64,000 nt of DNA, taken from Maioricimonas rarisocia (lineage in GTDB: Bacteria > Planctomycetota > Planctomycetia > Planctomycetales > Planctomycetaceae). The stretch covers positions 3,960,001 through 4,024,000 of the forward strand of contig NZ_CP036275.1 of NCBI RefSeq assembly GCF_007747795.1, given 5' to 3'. The position numbers and the translations under genes are program-made. The notes beneath the pieces were generated by a model. That model worked only from the letters and a program-made list of their open reading frames with translations. It had not been told where the DNA came from and did not search any database. Below are positions 29,159-38,985 of this stretch, piece after piece (the first letter of the stretch is position 1; every line of letters begins with the position of its first letter).

Positions 29159-30775
29159 CTACTTTTTCTGCTGTTGCTGCTGCTGTTGACGCTGGCGATT
29201 CTGCTGCTGCCGTCGCTGCCGCGGCCGCGCCGTGAGGCTGGGAGGATTCGCCTCCACCGAGCCGTAATCGTCCGGCACGTCCAGTCGATCCTGCCAGTAG
29301 CGGATCTTCTCCTTCAGTTCCCGCACGATGTGATCGTACTGCGGATCGTCATAAACGCTCTGGTGTTCGCCCGGATCGTTCTTCAGGTCGTACAGCTCCC
29401 ACTCTCCGACGTTGTAGAAGTGGATCAGCTTGTACCGGTCAGTGCGCACACCGTAGTGCCGACGCACCATGTGAGCCGAACGCCGCTCGTTGAAGAACTC
29501 GTAGTAGTGGTAGTAATGGCTGTCACGCCAGTCGTCCGGCGTTTCTCCTTCGAGAAGCGGAATCAGACTGCGGCCCTGCATGTCGTCGGGAATCTCAACA
29601 CCAGCCGCATCGAGGAAGGTCTCGGCGAAGTCGATGTTGGAAACGATGTCGGTGTTGACGCTGCCGGGCTCGGTCACGCCGGGCCAGCGGACCAGCAGCG
29701 GCATCTTGTACGATTCTTCGTACATGAATCGCTTGTCGAACCAGCCGTGATCTCCCAGGTAGAAGCCCTGATCGGAGGAATAAATAACGATCGTGTCCTC
29801 GGCCAGTCCGGCTTCGTCGAGATAGTCGAGCACTCGGCCGACGTTGTCATCGACCGACGCGATGCACCGCAGATAATCCTTGATGTAACGCTGATACTTC
29901 CAGCGGACGAGTTCCTTCCCCTTGAGGTCAGCTTCTTCAAAAGCCTTGTTCTTCGGTCCGTACGCGGCGTTCCAGACTTCCCGCTGCTCCTCGTTGAGAT
30001 ACGGGGGCACGGTGAATTTGAGATCGCGGGCCGTCATCGTCTTCGCGATCGTCATGTCCTGCTCGTGCGCGGCCCGGCCGCGCCCCGAATAGTCGTCGAA
30101 CAGGTCGTCTGGCTCGGGGATCTCCACGTCATCGTACATGTGGAGGTGGTCCGGCCCCGGTGCCCATTCGCGGTGCGGCGCCTTGTGCTGAAACATCAGC
30201 ATGAACGGCTTCGACTGGTCCCGGTCCTGCTTGAGCCAGTCGAGGGCGAGATCGGTGATGATGTCGGTCGTGTAGCCGGTGTAGTTCGTTCGTTCCTGCT
30301 CGCCGGTGCCGTTCTCATCGCGCAGCATCCGCGGGTTGTAGTACGCCCCCTGACCGATCAGGACTTCCGAGTAGTCGAAGCCCATCGGCGCCATGTGCTC
30401 GCCCAGATGCCACTTGCCGATGACGGCGGTCTGGTAGCCGGACTTCTGCAGCAGCTTCGGGAACGTCTGCTGCGTGCCGTCGAACCTCTGCCCGTTCCAC
30501 ATGAAGCCGTTCACATGGCTGTACTTGCCCGTGAGGATGACGGCCCGGCTTGGTCCGCAGATCGAGTTGGTGACGAAGCAGTTGTCGAACCGCATGCCTC
30601 CGGTGGCGATCCGGTCGAGGTTCGGCGTTTCGTTGATCTTCGAGCCGTACGCACTGATGGCATGCGAAGCGTGATCGTCGGTGAAAATGAACAGGATGTT
30701 GGGCCGGTCAGCTGCCGTGGCGCGGGAGGCGCACAGGAGCAGCAGCAGACCCACCAGGCTTCGGAGAGCGGTCAT
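29159..30775 (-). CDS. Type I sulfatase, exported, with Gln-rich C-terminal tail
   Basis: 538 residues. A Sec signal peptide (1-22, ending ATAA) is followed by [19 protein letters not shown] with metal-binding Asp33-Asp34. The formylglycine motif is CGPSR at 73-77 in [17 protein letters not shown]. Other sulfatase marks are [11 protein letters not shown] and [19 protein letters not shown]. The substrate is unknown; in Planctomycetes such enzymes usually act on sulfated polysaccharides. The last 25 residues are a run of Arg and Gln ([19 protein letters not shown]) encoded by CAG/CTG-like repeats, odd for the family. Confidence 0.93.
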   Translation of the reverse strand: MTALRSLVGLLLLLCASRATAADRPNILFIFTDDHASHAISAYGSKINETPNLDRIATGGMRFDNCFVTNSICGPSRAVILTGKYSHVNGFMWNGQRFDGTQQTFPKLLQKSGYQTAVIGKWHLGEHMAPMGFDYSEVLIGQGAYYNPRMLRDENGTGEQERTNYTGYTTDIITDLALDWLKQDRDQSKPFMLMFQHKAPHREWAPGPDHLHMYDDVEIPEPDDLFDDYSGRGRAAHEQDMTIAKTMTARDLKFTVPPYLNEEQREVWNAAYGPKNKAFEEADLKGKELVRWKYQRYIKDYLRCIASVDDNVGRVLDYLDEAGLAEDTIVIYSSDQGFYLGDHGWFDKRFMYEESYKMPLLVRWPGVTEPGSVNTDIVSNIDFAETFLDAAGVEIPDDMQGRSLIPLLEGETPDDWRDSHYYHYYEFFNERRSAHMVRRHYGVRTDRYKLIHFYNVGEWELYDLKNDPGEHQSVYDDPQYDHIVRELKEKIRYWQDRLDVPDDYGSVEANPPSLTARPRQRRQQQNRQRQQQQQQQKK

Positions 30776-30909
30776 GGGGCACCTTGGGATTCAGAGGGAG
30801 TGTCAGCGGAACGATCCGATCGGACCGGACGGGCCATGTCTGATACGCTACGGCCTGCGGAGGGCCGCTTCAACCACACGAAGCTCCGCAGAGCTGCATC
30901 GCGGCCCGA

Positions 30910-31692
30910 CTACTGCTTCCCTTCGCTCCGGTTCGACCACCACGGCAGGCTGATACCGCCGTCCATCAGCACCGTGCTGCCGGTCATGTAGTCGCAGTCA
31001 CCGGAGAGCATGAAGCGGACCAGCCGGCCGATTTCTTCCGGCTTCCCCAGTCGTCCCCAGGGAATCGACCGGGCTCCTTCTTCGAGCTGTTCGTCGCTGA
31101 AGAACTTCCGCTCGCCGGGCGTATCGATCCAGCCAGGATGCACGACGTTGACCCGAATGCGGTGCTCTGCAAGTTCGATCGCCGCTGTACGAGCCATGTG
31201 ATCGATTGCCGCTTTGGCCATGTTGTACGCCATGGCGGTCGGGATCGGGATCTTTGCGTGCGGCGAACTCATCACGACGATCGATCCGCCCGACTTCTGG
31301 GCGATCATCGCCTTGGCGGCCGCCCTCACGCCGTAAAATGCTCCCCACATCGAGACGTCGATCGTCTTGCGGAAGCCTTCGAGGTCGGCATCGACCATCA
31401 GTTCCCGGTCGCTGTAGACAGCATTGGAGACGAAACCGTCGATCTGGCCGAATTCGTCGGCCGTCGCCCGGATCAGGTCTTCGACAGCAGCCTGCTCACC
31501 GACGTCGGCCTGCAGCAGCAGAGCCTTCGGTCCCAGGGCGCGGACTTCGTCGGCAATCTGCTCGGCCGCTTCCTGATCGGACCGGTAGTTGATGGCAACA
31601 TTGGCACCGCCGCGTGCCAGTTCCAGCGCACAGCCCCGGCCGATTCCCTTGGACGCTCCGGTCACCAGGATGTTGCGGCCTTCCAGATTCAT
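30910..31692 (-). CDS. Short-chain dehydrogenase/reductase (glucose 1-dehydrogenase-like)
   Basis: 260 residues from the ATG at 31692, with CAGGAG seven bases upstream. A classical SDR: cofactor loop TGASKGIG (11-18), NYR at 35-37 that suggests NADP preference, active-site Ser142/143, Tyr156 and Lys160 in YNMAK. The C-terminal IPWGRLGKPEEIGRLVRFML and YMTGSTVLMDGGISL are typical of FabG/glucose-dehydrogenase-like members. The substrate is not evident. The NAG of the usual NNAG motif reads SNAV. It is divergent from the PVC-type cytochrome gene. Confidence 0.88.
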   Translation of the reverse strand: MNLEGRNILVTGASKGIGRGCALELARGGANVAINYRSDQEAAEQIADEVRALGPKALLLQADVGEQAAVEDLIRATADEFGQIDGFVSNAVYSDRELMVDADLEGFRKTIDVSMWGAFYGVRAAAKAMIAQKSGGSIVVMSSPHAKIPIPTAMAYNMAKAAIDHMARTAAIELAEHRIRVNVVHPGWIDTPGERKFFSDEQLEEGARSIPWGRLGKPEEIGRLVRFMLSGDCDYMTGSTVLMDGGISLPWWSNRSEGKQ

Positions 31693-31826
31693 TGAGTGGC
31701 TCCTGAGTTCGCCTGCCTGCTGTGACTTTGCCCGCTGCCGATGAGTCGCCAGAATAGCAGCGTGCGAGAAATGCCACAAATCAGCGTCCCGCCTTCTCCG
31801 AGTCTCCTCGAGCCGGAATCACCAGC

Positions 31827-34800
31827 ATGCTCCAACCTGTCTCACTCTCCGGCCCGGCTGTGATCCTGTGCGTTCTCGTGACCGGTGGACTCGCCGGTGC
31901 GGACGACGAGTGGCCCCGATCAGTCGATACCCGCCTGCAGGTCACGTTGTTTGCCGAGGACCCCTCCATCCGCACGCCGACCGGCATCGACGTCGATCCG
32001 CAGGGACGCGTCTGGGCTCTCGAGAGCAACACACACTTCCGCCCGGACGACTATGACGGTCCCGAGACAGATCGCCTGCTCGTCTTTGAGGATCCGGATG
32101 GAAACGGCCGTGCCGACGGCGTCACGACGTTCGCCACGGACTTCACCTACGCCATGAGCGTCGCGGTCCGACCGCCATGGATTGATCCGGTCGAACTTCC
32201 CGGTCATGACGACCCCGGTCGGCAGCAGGTCTTTCTGGCAACGCGGGCCGAGATCCTGCTGCTGGAAGATCTCGACGGCGACGACGGCTGCGACCGGCGG
32301 ACTCGGCTGGTTCATCTCGAAACCGACGGCAACTATCCACACAACGGCCTTGCGGGCTTTGCGTTCGATGCGCTCGGCTGGATGTACTTTGGCTTCGGCG
32401 AGAATCTCGGAGCGGACTACGCGATCATTGGCCGTGACGGAACGCGGCTGACCGGCGGCGGCGAGGGGGGCAACATGTACCGCATCCGCCCCGACGGCAC
32501 CGGTCTGACGCATCTGGCAACCGGCTTCTGGAATCCACACGCCTCCTGCGTCGACGCGTTCGGACGTCTGTTCACCGTCGACAACGATCCCGACAGCCGT
32601 CCCCCCTGCCGGCTGATGCACGTGATCCCCGGCGGCGACTTCGGCTATCGGTTCCGCAACGGCCGCAAGGGGCTGCATCCCTTTACCGCGTGGAACGGCG
32701 AGATCCCCGGCACTCTGCCGATGGTGGCCGGCACGGGGGAGGCTCCCTCCGGAATCCTCGCCTACGAGCACGATGCCTTTCCTGCCGAGTATCGCGGCGA
32801 TCTGCTCGCCACAAGCTGGGGAGACCACCGCATCGACCGGTTCCGTCTGCAACCGAAGGGAGCATCCTTTGAAGCGATTGCCGAGCCGCTGATCGTCGGC
32901 GGTGAGAACTTTCGCCCGGTCGGCATCGCGATGGGCCCCGACGGGAGCCTCTACTGCACAGACTGGGTGCTGCGGGACTACAAGCTGCACGGCCGCGGTC
33001 GCGTCTGGAAGATCAGCGCTGTACGAAAGAAGTCGCCAGTCGACAAGACCACACCGGTCAATCGCCTCCGATCTCCTGTGCTGACAGAGCGACGTCTTGC
33101 CGCGCAGGAGCTGGCCGACAGTCCCGAAGGCCGCCGGACGCTGCTGGAGTTCACGCTGCAGAAAAAGGAAAGCGAACCGGTACGGGCACGGATCGAAGCT
33201 TACTGGGCACTGCAGAACGTCGCCACGCCAGAGATCGCCGACGAGCTGCGGCCGGTTATACGGGAACTTCGTGCTGACGGCAGCGGACCGGTTGACGAGG
33301 TGGAGATCGCCGCCTGGTGGTACCGCAATGACCAGAAGTCCTCCCGGACCGAGGCAGAGCGGAAAGGACTCGCACCGATCACGACGGCGTACGCCGGATC
33401 AGAGGCGGAGGACTCGCTTGCCCATCCCGCCCTTTTGCTGGCGAAGGTCTACAACTCTGGCGGCGAATGGCCGGACGGTCCGGTGCTGACCGACCCGTCG
33501 CTGGCGGAGGTACTGGCCGATCCGTTCCTCTTTGCAATGCAGGTGCAGCAGTTCGCCCGCGTTCCCGATCCGCATCAGTACGTCCGCTGGTGGGAAGCCG
33601 GACCGATTCCCGAGGGCCGCCTGCTGCTGACGCTCGCGCAGCGCCAGCGCGATCCCCACGACACGTCACTGCTGGAGCGGCAACTGAGCGATCCCTATCC
33701 GCCGGTCCGCCGGGCTGCCGTCCAGTGGGTCGCCGAGGAACGTCTGGTCGATTTCCGTCCGCAGGTCGAGACCGTACTCCGTAGCGAGCCGATGACGACC
33801 GAGCTGTTTCTGGCGACGCTGGCTGCACTGGAGATGCTGGACGGCAAGGATCCGAAGGACTTCGACCGAACACCGGCCGGCAACTACGTCCTGCCGCTGC
33901 TGAAAGACGAGTCGACTCCGGCGGCGGTCCGCATCCAGGCACTGCGGCTCGTCGAGCCGAACGACGAAGGACTCGAACTCGCACTGCTGGCAAAGCTCGC
34001 CGACAGCGCAGACGACGGACTGAAAACCGAGGCGGTCCGAACGCTGCAGCAATCCGGCCGCCCCGAAGCGGTTGCTCCCCTGGTCGACATCGCCACCGAC
34101 GATACCCGACCGAGATCGCTGCGGGCCGAGGCGATCTCCGGGCTGGCAGGATTCCTTGGCGATCCGACACAGGGGACCGAGGCTCGCTCGGCAATCGTGG
34201 CACTTCTCGAACGGGGTAATGGCGGACTGCGGCTGGAAGCAGTGCGGGCTCTCCGCGGCCAACAGTCACTCGACGGAGACCTGCAGACACAGCTTGTTCA
34301 ATTGGCCGAAACCGCGACGACGTCTTCCGAGATGGACGACGGCCTCCCCCTGGCGCGCCAGCTGGCGATGACGCTCCAGGCGACAGCGGCGGACCTGCCC
34401 GAAGCACTTCGGAAGCTGCTCCAGGAACGTCCTACAGGCACTCAGCAGTGGCTCGATCGGCTGATGGAATTTGATGGGGGAGATCAGGAAGCGGGACGAC
34501 TGGTCTTCTTTCACCCCGGCGGTCCCGGCTGCGCGAAGTGTCACACCGTCAATGGACGGGGCGGCAAGGTCGGTCCGGATCTGTCGAACATCGGCCGCAG
34601 CTTCACCCGCCGCAAGCTGATCGAATCGATCCTTGATCCCAGCCGCGAGGTGTCGCCGCAGTTCACCAACTGGTCGGTCCTCACCGACGAAGGCCGGGTC
34701 GAGACCGGCATGATTGTTCACGAGAACCTTGGCCAGACGACGCTCGGCCGGTCAGACGGCACGCTGGTCACCATTGAGACTGCTTCGATCGAAGAACGGA

Positions 34801-34925
34801 CGCCGCAGCGCAAGTCCGTCATGCCGGAAAAGCTCGCCGAACGGATGACGATCGACGAGTTCCGCGATCTGCTGGCGTGGCTGCAGTCGCTGGGACAGTC
34901 CCCGTCCCGGATGAGCCGGGAGTGA
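31827..34925 (+). CDS. PVC-type heme-binding CxxCH protein with beta-propeller dehydrogenase-like domain
   Basis: 1032 residues with a signal peptide (1-25). The N-terminal part (about 30-390) is the membrane-bound dehydrogenase-like propeller seen in Planctomycetes and Verrucomicrobia: LFAEDPSIRTPTGIDVDPQG, WLESN-like LESNTHFRPDDY, GDFGYRFRNG and PVGIAMGPDGSLYCTDW. Residues about 400-880 are HEAT-like helical repeats. A C-terminal heme c site, CAKCH at about 902-906, sits in a module with GPDLSNIGRSFTRRKLIESILDPS. Such proteins are periplasmic and probably oxidise sugars or alcohols, passing electrons to the heme; this is inferred. It is followed by a beta-helix protein gene 68 bp on. Confidence 0.92.
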   Translation: MLQPVSLSGPAVILCVLVTGGLAGADDEWPRSVDTRLQVTLFAEDPSIRTPTGIDVDPQGRVWALESNTHFRPDDYDGPETDRLLVFEDPDGNGRADGVTTFATDFTYAMSVAVRPPWIDPVELPGHDDPGRQQVFLATRAEILLLEDLDGDDGCDRRTRLVHLETDGNYPHNGLAGFAFDALGWMYFGFGENLGADYAIIGRDGTRLTGGGEGGNMYRIRPDGTGLTHLATGFWNPHASCVDAFGRLFTVDNDPDSRPPCRLMHVIPGGDFGYRFRNGRKGLHPFTAWNGEIPGTLPMVAGTGEAPSGILAYEHDAFPAEYRGDLLATSWGDHRIDRFRLQPKGASFEAIAEPLIVGGENFRPVGIAMGPDGSLYCTDWVLRDYKLHGRGRVWKISAVRKKSPVDKTTPVNRLRSPVLTERRLAAQELADSPEGRRTLLEFTLQKKESEPVRARIEAYWALQNVATPEIADELRPVIRELRADGSGPVDEVEIAAWWYRNDQKSSRTEAERKGLAPITTAYAGSEAEDSLAHPALLLAKVYNSGGEWPDGPVLTDPSLAEVLADPFLFAMQVQQFARVPDPHQYVRWWEAGPIPEGRLLLTLAQRQRDPHDTSLLERQLSDPYPPVRRAAVQWVAEERLVDFRPQVETVLRSEPMTTELFLATLAALEMLDGKDPKDFDRTPAGNYVLPLLKDESTPAAVRIQALRLVEPNDEGLELALLAKLADSADDGLKTEAVRTLQQSGRPEAVAPLVDIATDDTRPRSLRAEAISGLAGFLGDPTQGTEARSAIVALLERGNGGLRLEAVRALRGQQSLDGDLQTQLVQLAETATTSSEMDDGLPLARQLAMTLQATAADLPEALRKLLQERPTGTQQWLDRLMEFDGGDQEAGRLVFFHPGGPGCAKCHTVNGRGGKVGPDLSNIGRSFTRRKLIESILDPSREVSPQFTNWSVLTDEGRVETGMIVHENLGQTTLGRSDGTLVTIETASIEERTPQRKSVMPEKLAERMTIDEFRDLLAWLQSLGQSPSRMSRE

Positions 34926-34993
34926 ATCGCGAACGAGCGCGGCGGGGACTATGATCTCGCCCGTCAGAAGAACTTCAGAGGAAGGAACGACGA

Positions 34994-36223
34994 ATGCACA
35001 ACCTGAAGCACACGACTCTCGCCACAGCGGTCCTCCTGGGTCTCACCCTGTGCGGCACCTCGAATCGCGGACTCTCTGCAGCAGAGCTGCCGGGGGCCCG
35101 CCCGGTAATTGACGCCGCAGAATACCCGTCGCTGCAGGCGGCCATCGATGCGGTCCCTGCCGAGGGAGGCATCGTGCAGATCCCCGCCGGCAAGTTTGAA
35201 ATCAGTGAGCCGTTGCGGATCACCGGTGAGGACATCCACCTCTCGGGAGCCGGTTCGGCAACACACATCCACAACACGAACACCGACGGCGAGCCCGCAC
35301 TGGCACTCGTTCCGGACGGTGAGTACGACCGGACGGCCACCGGCGGCAATCGCAAGATGCGCTGGCGGATTCAGATTTCCGATATGCGGATCACCGGCAA
35401 CGAAAAGAGCGGTCATGGCATCCAGGCCCTGTGGGTGAACGAGATCTTCATCCATGGCGTGACCGTCAGCGAGAATGGCGGCGACGGCATTCTGCTTGAC
35501 TACTGCTACGAAGATCCCCGCGTCTGCGATTCGCTGATCACCTACAACAAGAAGGTCGGCCTCAACCTGCTCGGCTGCCACGACATCGTCGTCTCCGCCA
35601 CGCACTTCGAAGAGAATAACGACGCCCTGCACTGCATCGACGGCTACAACCTCTGCATGACAGGCAACAATCTCGACGATCACCTGCGGCACGGCGTCGT
35701 CATCGAAAACACGTACGGCTCGGTCGTCTCCGGCAACATGATCGAGGAATGCAACGGTGCCGCCGTCATCCTCGACCGTGACTGCTACGGCGACACGATC
35801 AGCGCGAATGTCATTGCCCACAACGGTCAGGGGGTGCTGCTCAAGGACGCCCACGGCTGTGCCGTCAGCGCCAACACGTTTACGATTCTCAAGGAACGGG
35901 CCCTGTACATCGGCCCGGACAGCGGTCGCATCACCGTCACCGGCAACAACTTCTCCAACAGCTACCTCGGTGACGGCAAAGTCCGCCGTGCTGCCAACGA
36001 CTTTGCTGCGGGCGGTCTGGTTCTCGAAGGGACCAGCGACGTCGTCGTCTCGGGGAACGTGTTCTCCGGACTGACCGAGCCGGCCGTACAGCACATCGGC
36101 GATGCCAGTCGGCGGATCGTGTTTGCGAATAACGTTCTGACCGATGTCACCAGCCAGCATGACCAGCTCGAAGACTCGGTCCAGGGACAGAACATCGCTC
36201 CCGAAGCGGGCGACTCGAAGTAA
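34994..36223 (+). CDS. Exported right-handed parallel beta-helix protein
   Basis: 409 residues, with AGAGGAAGGA upstream of the ATG at 34994. A signal peptide (1-32) precedes [20 protein letters not shown], the start of pectate-lyase-like folds. The body is a chain of NosD/CASH-type coils such as [20 protein letters not shown] and [20 protein letters not shown], with regular spacing of Gly-Asn turns. These proteins bind or cleave polysaccharides, but no catalytic residues can be named. It follows the PVC-type protein in the same direction and is 17 bp before tadA, so it may share a transcript with both. Confidence 0.88.
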   Translation: MHNLKHTTLATAVLLGLTLCGTSNRGLSAAELPGARPVIDAAEYPSLQAAIDAVPAEGGIVQIPAGKFEISEPLRITGEDIHLSGAGSATHIHNTNTDGEPALALVPDGEYDRTATGGNRKMRWRIQISDMRITGNEKSGHGIQALWVNEIFIHGVTVSENGGDGILLDYCYEDPRVCDSLITYNKKVGLNLLGCHDIVVSATHFEENNDALHCIDGYNLCMTGNNLDDHLRHGVVIENTYGSVVSGNMIEECNGAAVILDRDCYGDTISANVIAHNGQGVLLKDAHGCAVSANTFTILKERALYIGPDSGRITVTGNNFSNSYLGDGKVRRAANDFAAGGLVLEGTSDVVVSGNVFSGLTEPAVQHIGDASRRIVFANNVLTDVTSQHDQLEDSVQGQNIAPEAGDSK

Positions 36224-36240
36224 CGGAAACGGAACTGCCG

Positions 36241-36744
36241 ATGATCATGCTGCCGGGCGAAACGCCTCCCGAGAACCCGCTGCAGCCGCACGAACAGTGG
36301 ATGCGGCGGGCCATCAACCAGGCGCACATCGCCTTCGAAGCCGAAGAAGTCCCTGTGGGCGCAGTCGTCGTTCATGACGGCCGCGTCATCGGCGAGGGGT
36401 ACAACCAGCGCGAACAGCTCCGCGATCCGACCGCGCACGCGGAGATGATCGCGATGACGCAGGCCGCGCAGGTCCTCGACTCCTGGCGGCTCGTCGACTG
36501 TACGCTTTACGTCACGCTCGAACCCTGCCCGATGTGTGCCGGGGCGATCGTGCAGGCCCGGCTGCCGGTCGTCGTCTACGGCACGACCGATCCCAAGGGA
36601 GGCGCCTGCCACACGCTGTATCAGATCACCGACGACGAGCGGCTCAACCATCGGGCGACCGTCCTGGGCGGCGTGATGCAGGACGAATGCCGGGCACTGC
36701 TGCAAGACTTCTTCGCGATGCAGCGGGCCAAAGGCAAGAAGTAG
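36241..36744 (+). CDS. tadA: tRNA(adenine34) deaminase
   Basis: 167 residues, the same as E. coli TadA. It deaminates A34 of tRNA-Arg(ACG) to inosine. The zinc-binding and proton-shuttle residues are His66 and Glu68 in AHAEMIAM, and Cys96 and Cys99 in [29 protein letters not shown] at the start and the helix near [10 protein letters not shown] are standard. It begins 17 bp after the beta-helix gene. Confidence 0.94.
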   Translation: MIMLPGETPPENPLQPHEQWMRRAINQAHIAFEAEEVPVGAVVVHDGRVIGEGYNQREQLRDPTAHAEMIAMTQAAQVLDSWRLVDCTLYVTLEPCPMCAGAIVQARLPVVVYGTTDPKGGACHTLYQITDDERLNHRATVLGGVMQDECRALLQDFFAMQRAKGKK

Positions 36745-36861
36745 TGAGTGGCCCGCATTGTCGGTCGGCCGGGGTCGGAACGGGCAACGCGACCGCAGTC
36801 CCCGGCAATCACGGCAGAAAACGAACGCCCGCAACACAGGAATGCACTGTCAGGAAAGCAC

Positions 36862-37584
36862 GTGTCTGAATCGTCTGCCCGGCTCGATCTCGTCGACGTG
36901 ATCTGCGAGGACGGTCCGGTCATCTCCGTCAACAAGCCGTCCGGCCTGATCACGCAGGGAGCCCCCCGCGGCGTCGACAGTCTCGTCGATCTGGTGAAGG
37001 CGTACCTCAAACGGAAGTACGACAAGCCGGGCAACGTGTATCTCGGTGTGCCGCACCGCCTGGACCGGCCGGTCTCCGGCGTCGTCGTCTTCTCGCGGAA
37101 CTCGAAGTGTGCCGCCCGCCTGGCCGAGCAGTTCGCCAAGCGTCAGGTGAAAAAGGTCTACTGGGCCTGTCTGGAGCGTCTTCCACAGCCGGCCGAGGGG
37201 AAGCTGGAAGACTGGATCTACCGCATCCCCGATCACTCGAAGGTCGAGATCGCCTCGCCCAACCGCGAGGGAGCCAAGCCGGCTTACTTGACCTACCGCA
37301 CGCTGGCGACGAGCCGCGGCAAGGCGCTCGTCGAGATCGAGCTGGGGACCGGGCGGATGCATCAGATCCGGATTCAGTTCGGCAGTCGCGGCTGCCCCGT
37401 GCTGGGGGATCTTGAATATGGCGGCAGGCAGGAATTCACGGGAGCCCCGACGATCGACGACCGGTTCCGTCCAATCGCCCTGCATGCTCGCAGCCTGACG
37501 ATCCAGCACCCGATCCGGTACGAGCCGCTGGAAATCGTCGCGCCGCCTCCGGCGGGATGGGACCGGCTGGGATTTGGGATGTAG
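36862..37584 (+). CDS. RluA-family pseudouridine synthase
   Basis: 240 residues from GTG at 36862, supported by AGGAAA five bases upstream; the frame is open back to another GTG at 36748 but that segment is basic and unlike the family. The catalytic Asp68 is in VPHRLDRPVSG, and GTGRMHQIRIQFGSRGCPVLGD is the conserved C-terminal motif. It isomerises uridine in rRNA or tRNA. There is no S4 domain, as in RluA/TruC-like members, and the target position cannot be told. It ends at the first of the 37.6-kb repeats. Confidence 0.9.
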   Translation: MSESSARLDLVDVICEDGPVISVNKPSGLITQGAPRGVDSLVDLVKAYLKRKYDKPGNVYLGVPHRLDRPVSGVVVFSRNSKCAARLAEQFAKRQVKKVYWACLERLPQPAEGKLEDWIYRIPDHSKVEIASPNREGAKPAYLTYRTLATSRGKALVEIELGTGRMHQIRIQFGSRGCPVLGDLEYGGRQEFTGAPTIDDRFRPIALHARSLTIQHPIRYEPLEIVAPPPAGWDRLGFGM

Positions 37585-37604
37585 GGGCGACCAGATACAG
37601 GGAG

Positions 37605-37745
37605 TAGGGTGGGTTAGCGCGGCGTAACCCACCATTTACTTTATCTTGGGCGTTGCATTGCATCGAATGGTGCGTCACGGGCACGCGAGTCGATGATCGT
37701 CACTCGACGATGGAGGGTCCAATGACCATTCGCCGTGACACACCC
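37605..37745. repeat. 141-bp direct repeat, unit A
   Basis: The unit begins with a 26-bp perfect-looking palindrome (37608-37633; arms GGTGGGTTA and TAACCCACC), then an AT-richer stretch ATTTACTTTAT, then a 76-bp element (37669-37744) bounded by GGTGCGTCACGG and GCCGTGACACACC (family R2). Unit B at 37811-37951 has the same length and about six differences by eye. Confidence 0.9.
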
Positions 37746-37810
37746 GCGTTGCTGGGTCGTGCCACGCGGGACCTCGTGCGTGGAAAGCGTGACGTGCGAC
37801 GATGGCGTGG

Positions 37811-37951
37811 TAGGGTGGGTTAGCGCAGCGTAACCCACCATTTACTTTATATGGGGCGTTGCATCGCATTGAATGGTGCGTCACGGGCACGCGAGTCGAT
37901 GATCGTCACTCGACGATGGAGGGTCCAATGACCATTCGCCGTGACACACCC
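37811..37951. repeat. 141-bp direct repeat, unit B
   Basis: Second copy of the unit at 37605, 206 bp downstream. Its palindrome is 37814-37839 and its R2 element is 37875-37950. The rest of this 377-bp gap (37585-37961) between the pseudouridine synthase gene and the gmd paralogue is unique sequence without a gene. Confidence 0.9.
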
Positions 37952-37961
37952 TACATTATTC

Positions 37962-38951
37962 CTAACTCCTGCCCACTACCCACTGCATGTCCGCATCGAC
38001 CATCCGATCCACCAGCTCCTCGAACGTCGTCGTCGGCTGCCAGCCGAGCCGTTCCCGGGCCAGTGACGCGTCTCCCACCAGGCGGCCCGATTCGGCCGGT
38101 CGCATCAGAGCCGGGTCTTGCCGCACGTGGTCCCGCCAGTCCAGATTCACCCGCCGGAAGGCCCGCTCCAGAAACTCTTCGAGCGAATGCCACCGGCCGG
38201 TCGCGATCACCAGATCGGTCGGCTGCTCCTGGTGCAGCATCCGCCACATGGCATCGACGTAATCGCCGGCGAACCCCCAGTCCCGGCCGATGTCGAGATT
38301 GCCCAGCGTCAGCGTTTCCTGCAGGCCGGCGGCAATTCTGGCCGCAGCCAGCGTGACCTTGCGAGTGACGAACCGCTCCGGCCGCCGGGGGGACTCGTGG
38401 TTGAACAGAATCCCACTGCAGGCATACAGGCCGTGCGTCTCGCGGTAGTTCGCCACCAGATGAAACGCGCACACCTTGCTGGTGGCGTACGGATTACGGG
38501 GAACAAAGGGCGTCCGCTCGGTCTGCGGCGATTCGGTCGGACGGCCGAACATCTCGCTTGATGCCGCATGGAAGAACCGGATGTCGCGTCCCCTGCCCTG
38601 CAGCGTCCGAACCGCTTCCAGCAGTCGCAGCGTCACACCTGCATTGGCGTCGAGTGTCTCCAGCGGCTTCTCGAAGGAAAGTCCCACGTGGCTCTGGGCC
38701 GCCAGGTGATAGATCTCATCCGGAGCGACTTCGTCCAGCAGCAATGTGACCTCGTCATCGTTCTGCAGTGACGATTCGTGCAGACGGACGGTCCCTCCCC
38801 GTTCAGAAACGAGCCGGTGGAGTCCGCGCGTCGATTCGGAATCGACGTTTCGTGTCGTCCCCTGGACCTCGTATCCCTTATCGAGCAGAAGCTCGGCAAG
38901 ATACGAGCCGTCCTGTCCCGTAACGCCGGTGATCAGGGCTCGTCGCGGCAT
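37962..38951 (-). CDS. GDP-mannose 4,6-dehydratase paralogue
   Basis: 329 residues of the extended SDR fold. The NAD(P) loop is [13 protein letters not shown] (9-21), the Ser of the active site is in FFHAASSEMFGRP, and the Tyr-Lys pair is [32 protein letters not shown] is a strong mark of Gmd. Compared with the upstream gene it is shorter and more diverged, and could act as a Gmd, or as the following reductase (Rmd-like) making GDP-rhamnose. It starts 34 bp after the end of gmd. Its end abuts the repeat-bearing gap. Confidence 0.82.
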   Translation of the reverse strand: MPRRALITGVTGQDGSYLAELLLDKGYEVQGTTRNVDSESTRGLHRLVSERGGTVRLHESSLQNDDEVTLLLDEVAPDEIYHLAAQSHVGLSFEKPLETLDANAGVTLRLLEAVRTLQGRGRDIRFFHAASSEMFGRPTESPQTERTPFVPRNPYATSKVCAFHLVANYRETHGLYACSGILFNHESPRRPERFVTRKVTLAAARIAAGLQETLTLGNLDIGRDWGFAGDYVDAMWRMLHQEQPTDLVIATGRWHSLEEFLERAFRRVNLDWRDHVRQDPALMRPAESGRLVGDASLARERLGWQPTTTFEELVDRMVDADMQWVVGRS

Positions 38952-38985
38952 GGTCCGGAACCGGATCGGGGCAGCGGGACGGGGA

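Noticed and set aside
29117-30991. Plus-strand ORF of 624 codons
   Set aside because: Antisense to the sulfatase; the sulfatase motif and signal peptide decide the strand.
37436-37890. Short minus-strand ORFs starting MPVTHHSM in both 37.6-kb repeats
   Set aside because: They arise from the R2 element and the first palindrome; same peptide in each copy, no ribosome site, no hydrophobic or domain signal.
37605-37951. CRISPR array
   Set aside because: Only two repeat units, 141 bp long with a 65-bp gap; no short regular repeats and no cas genes.
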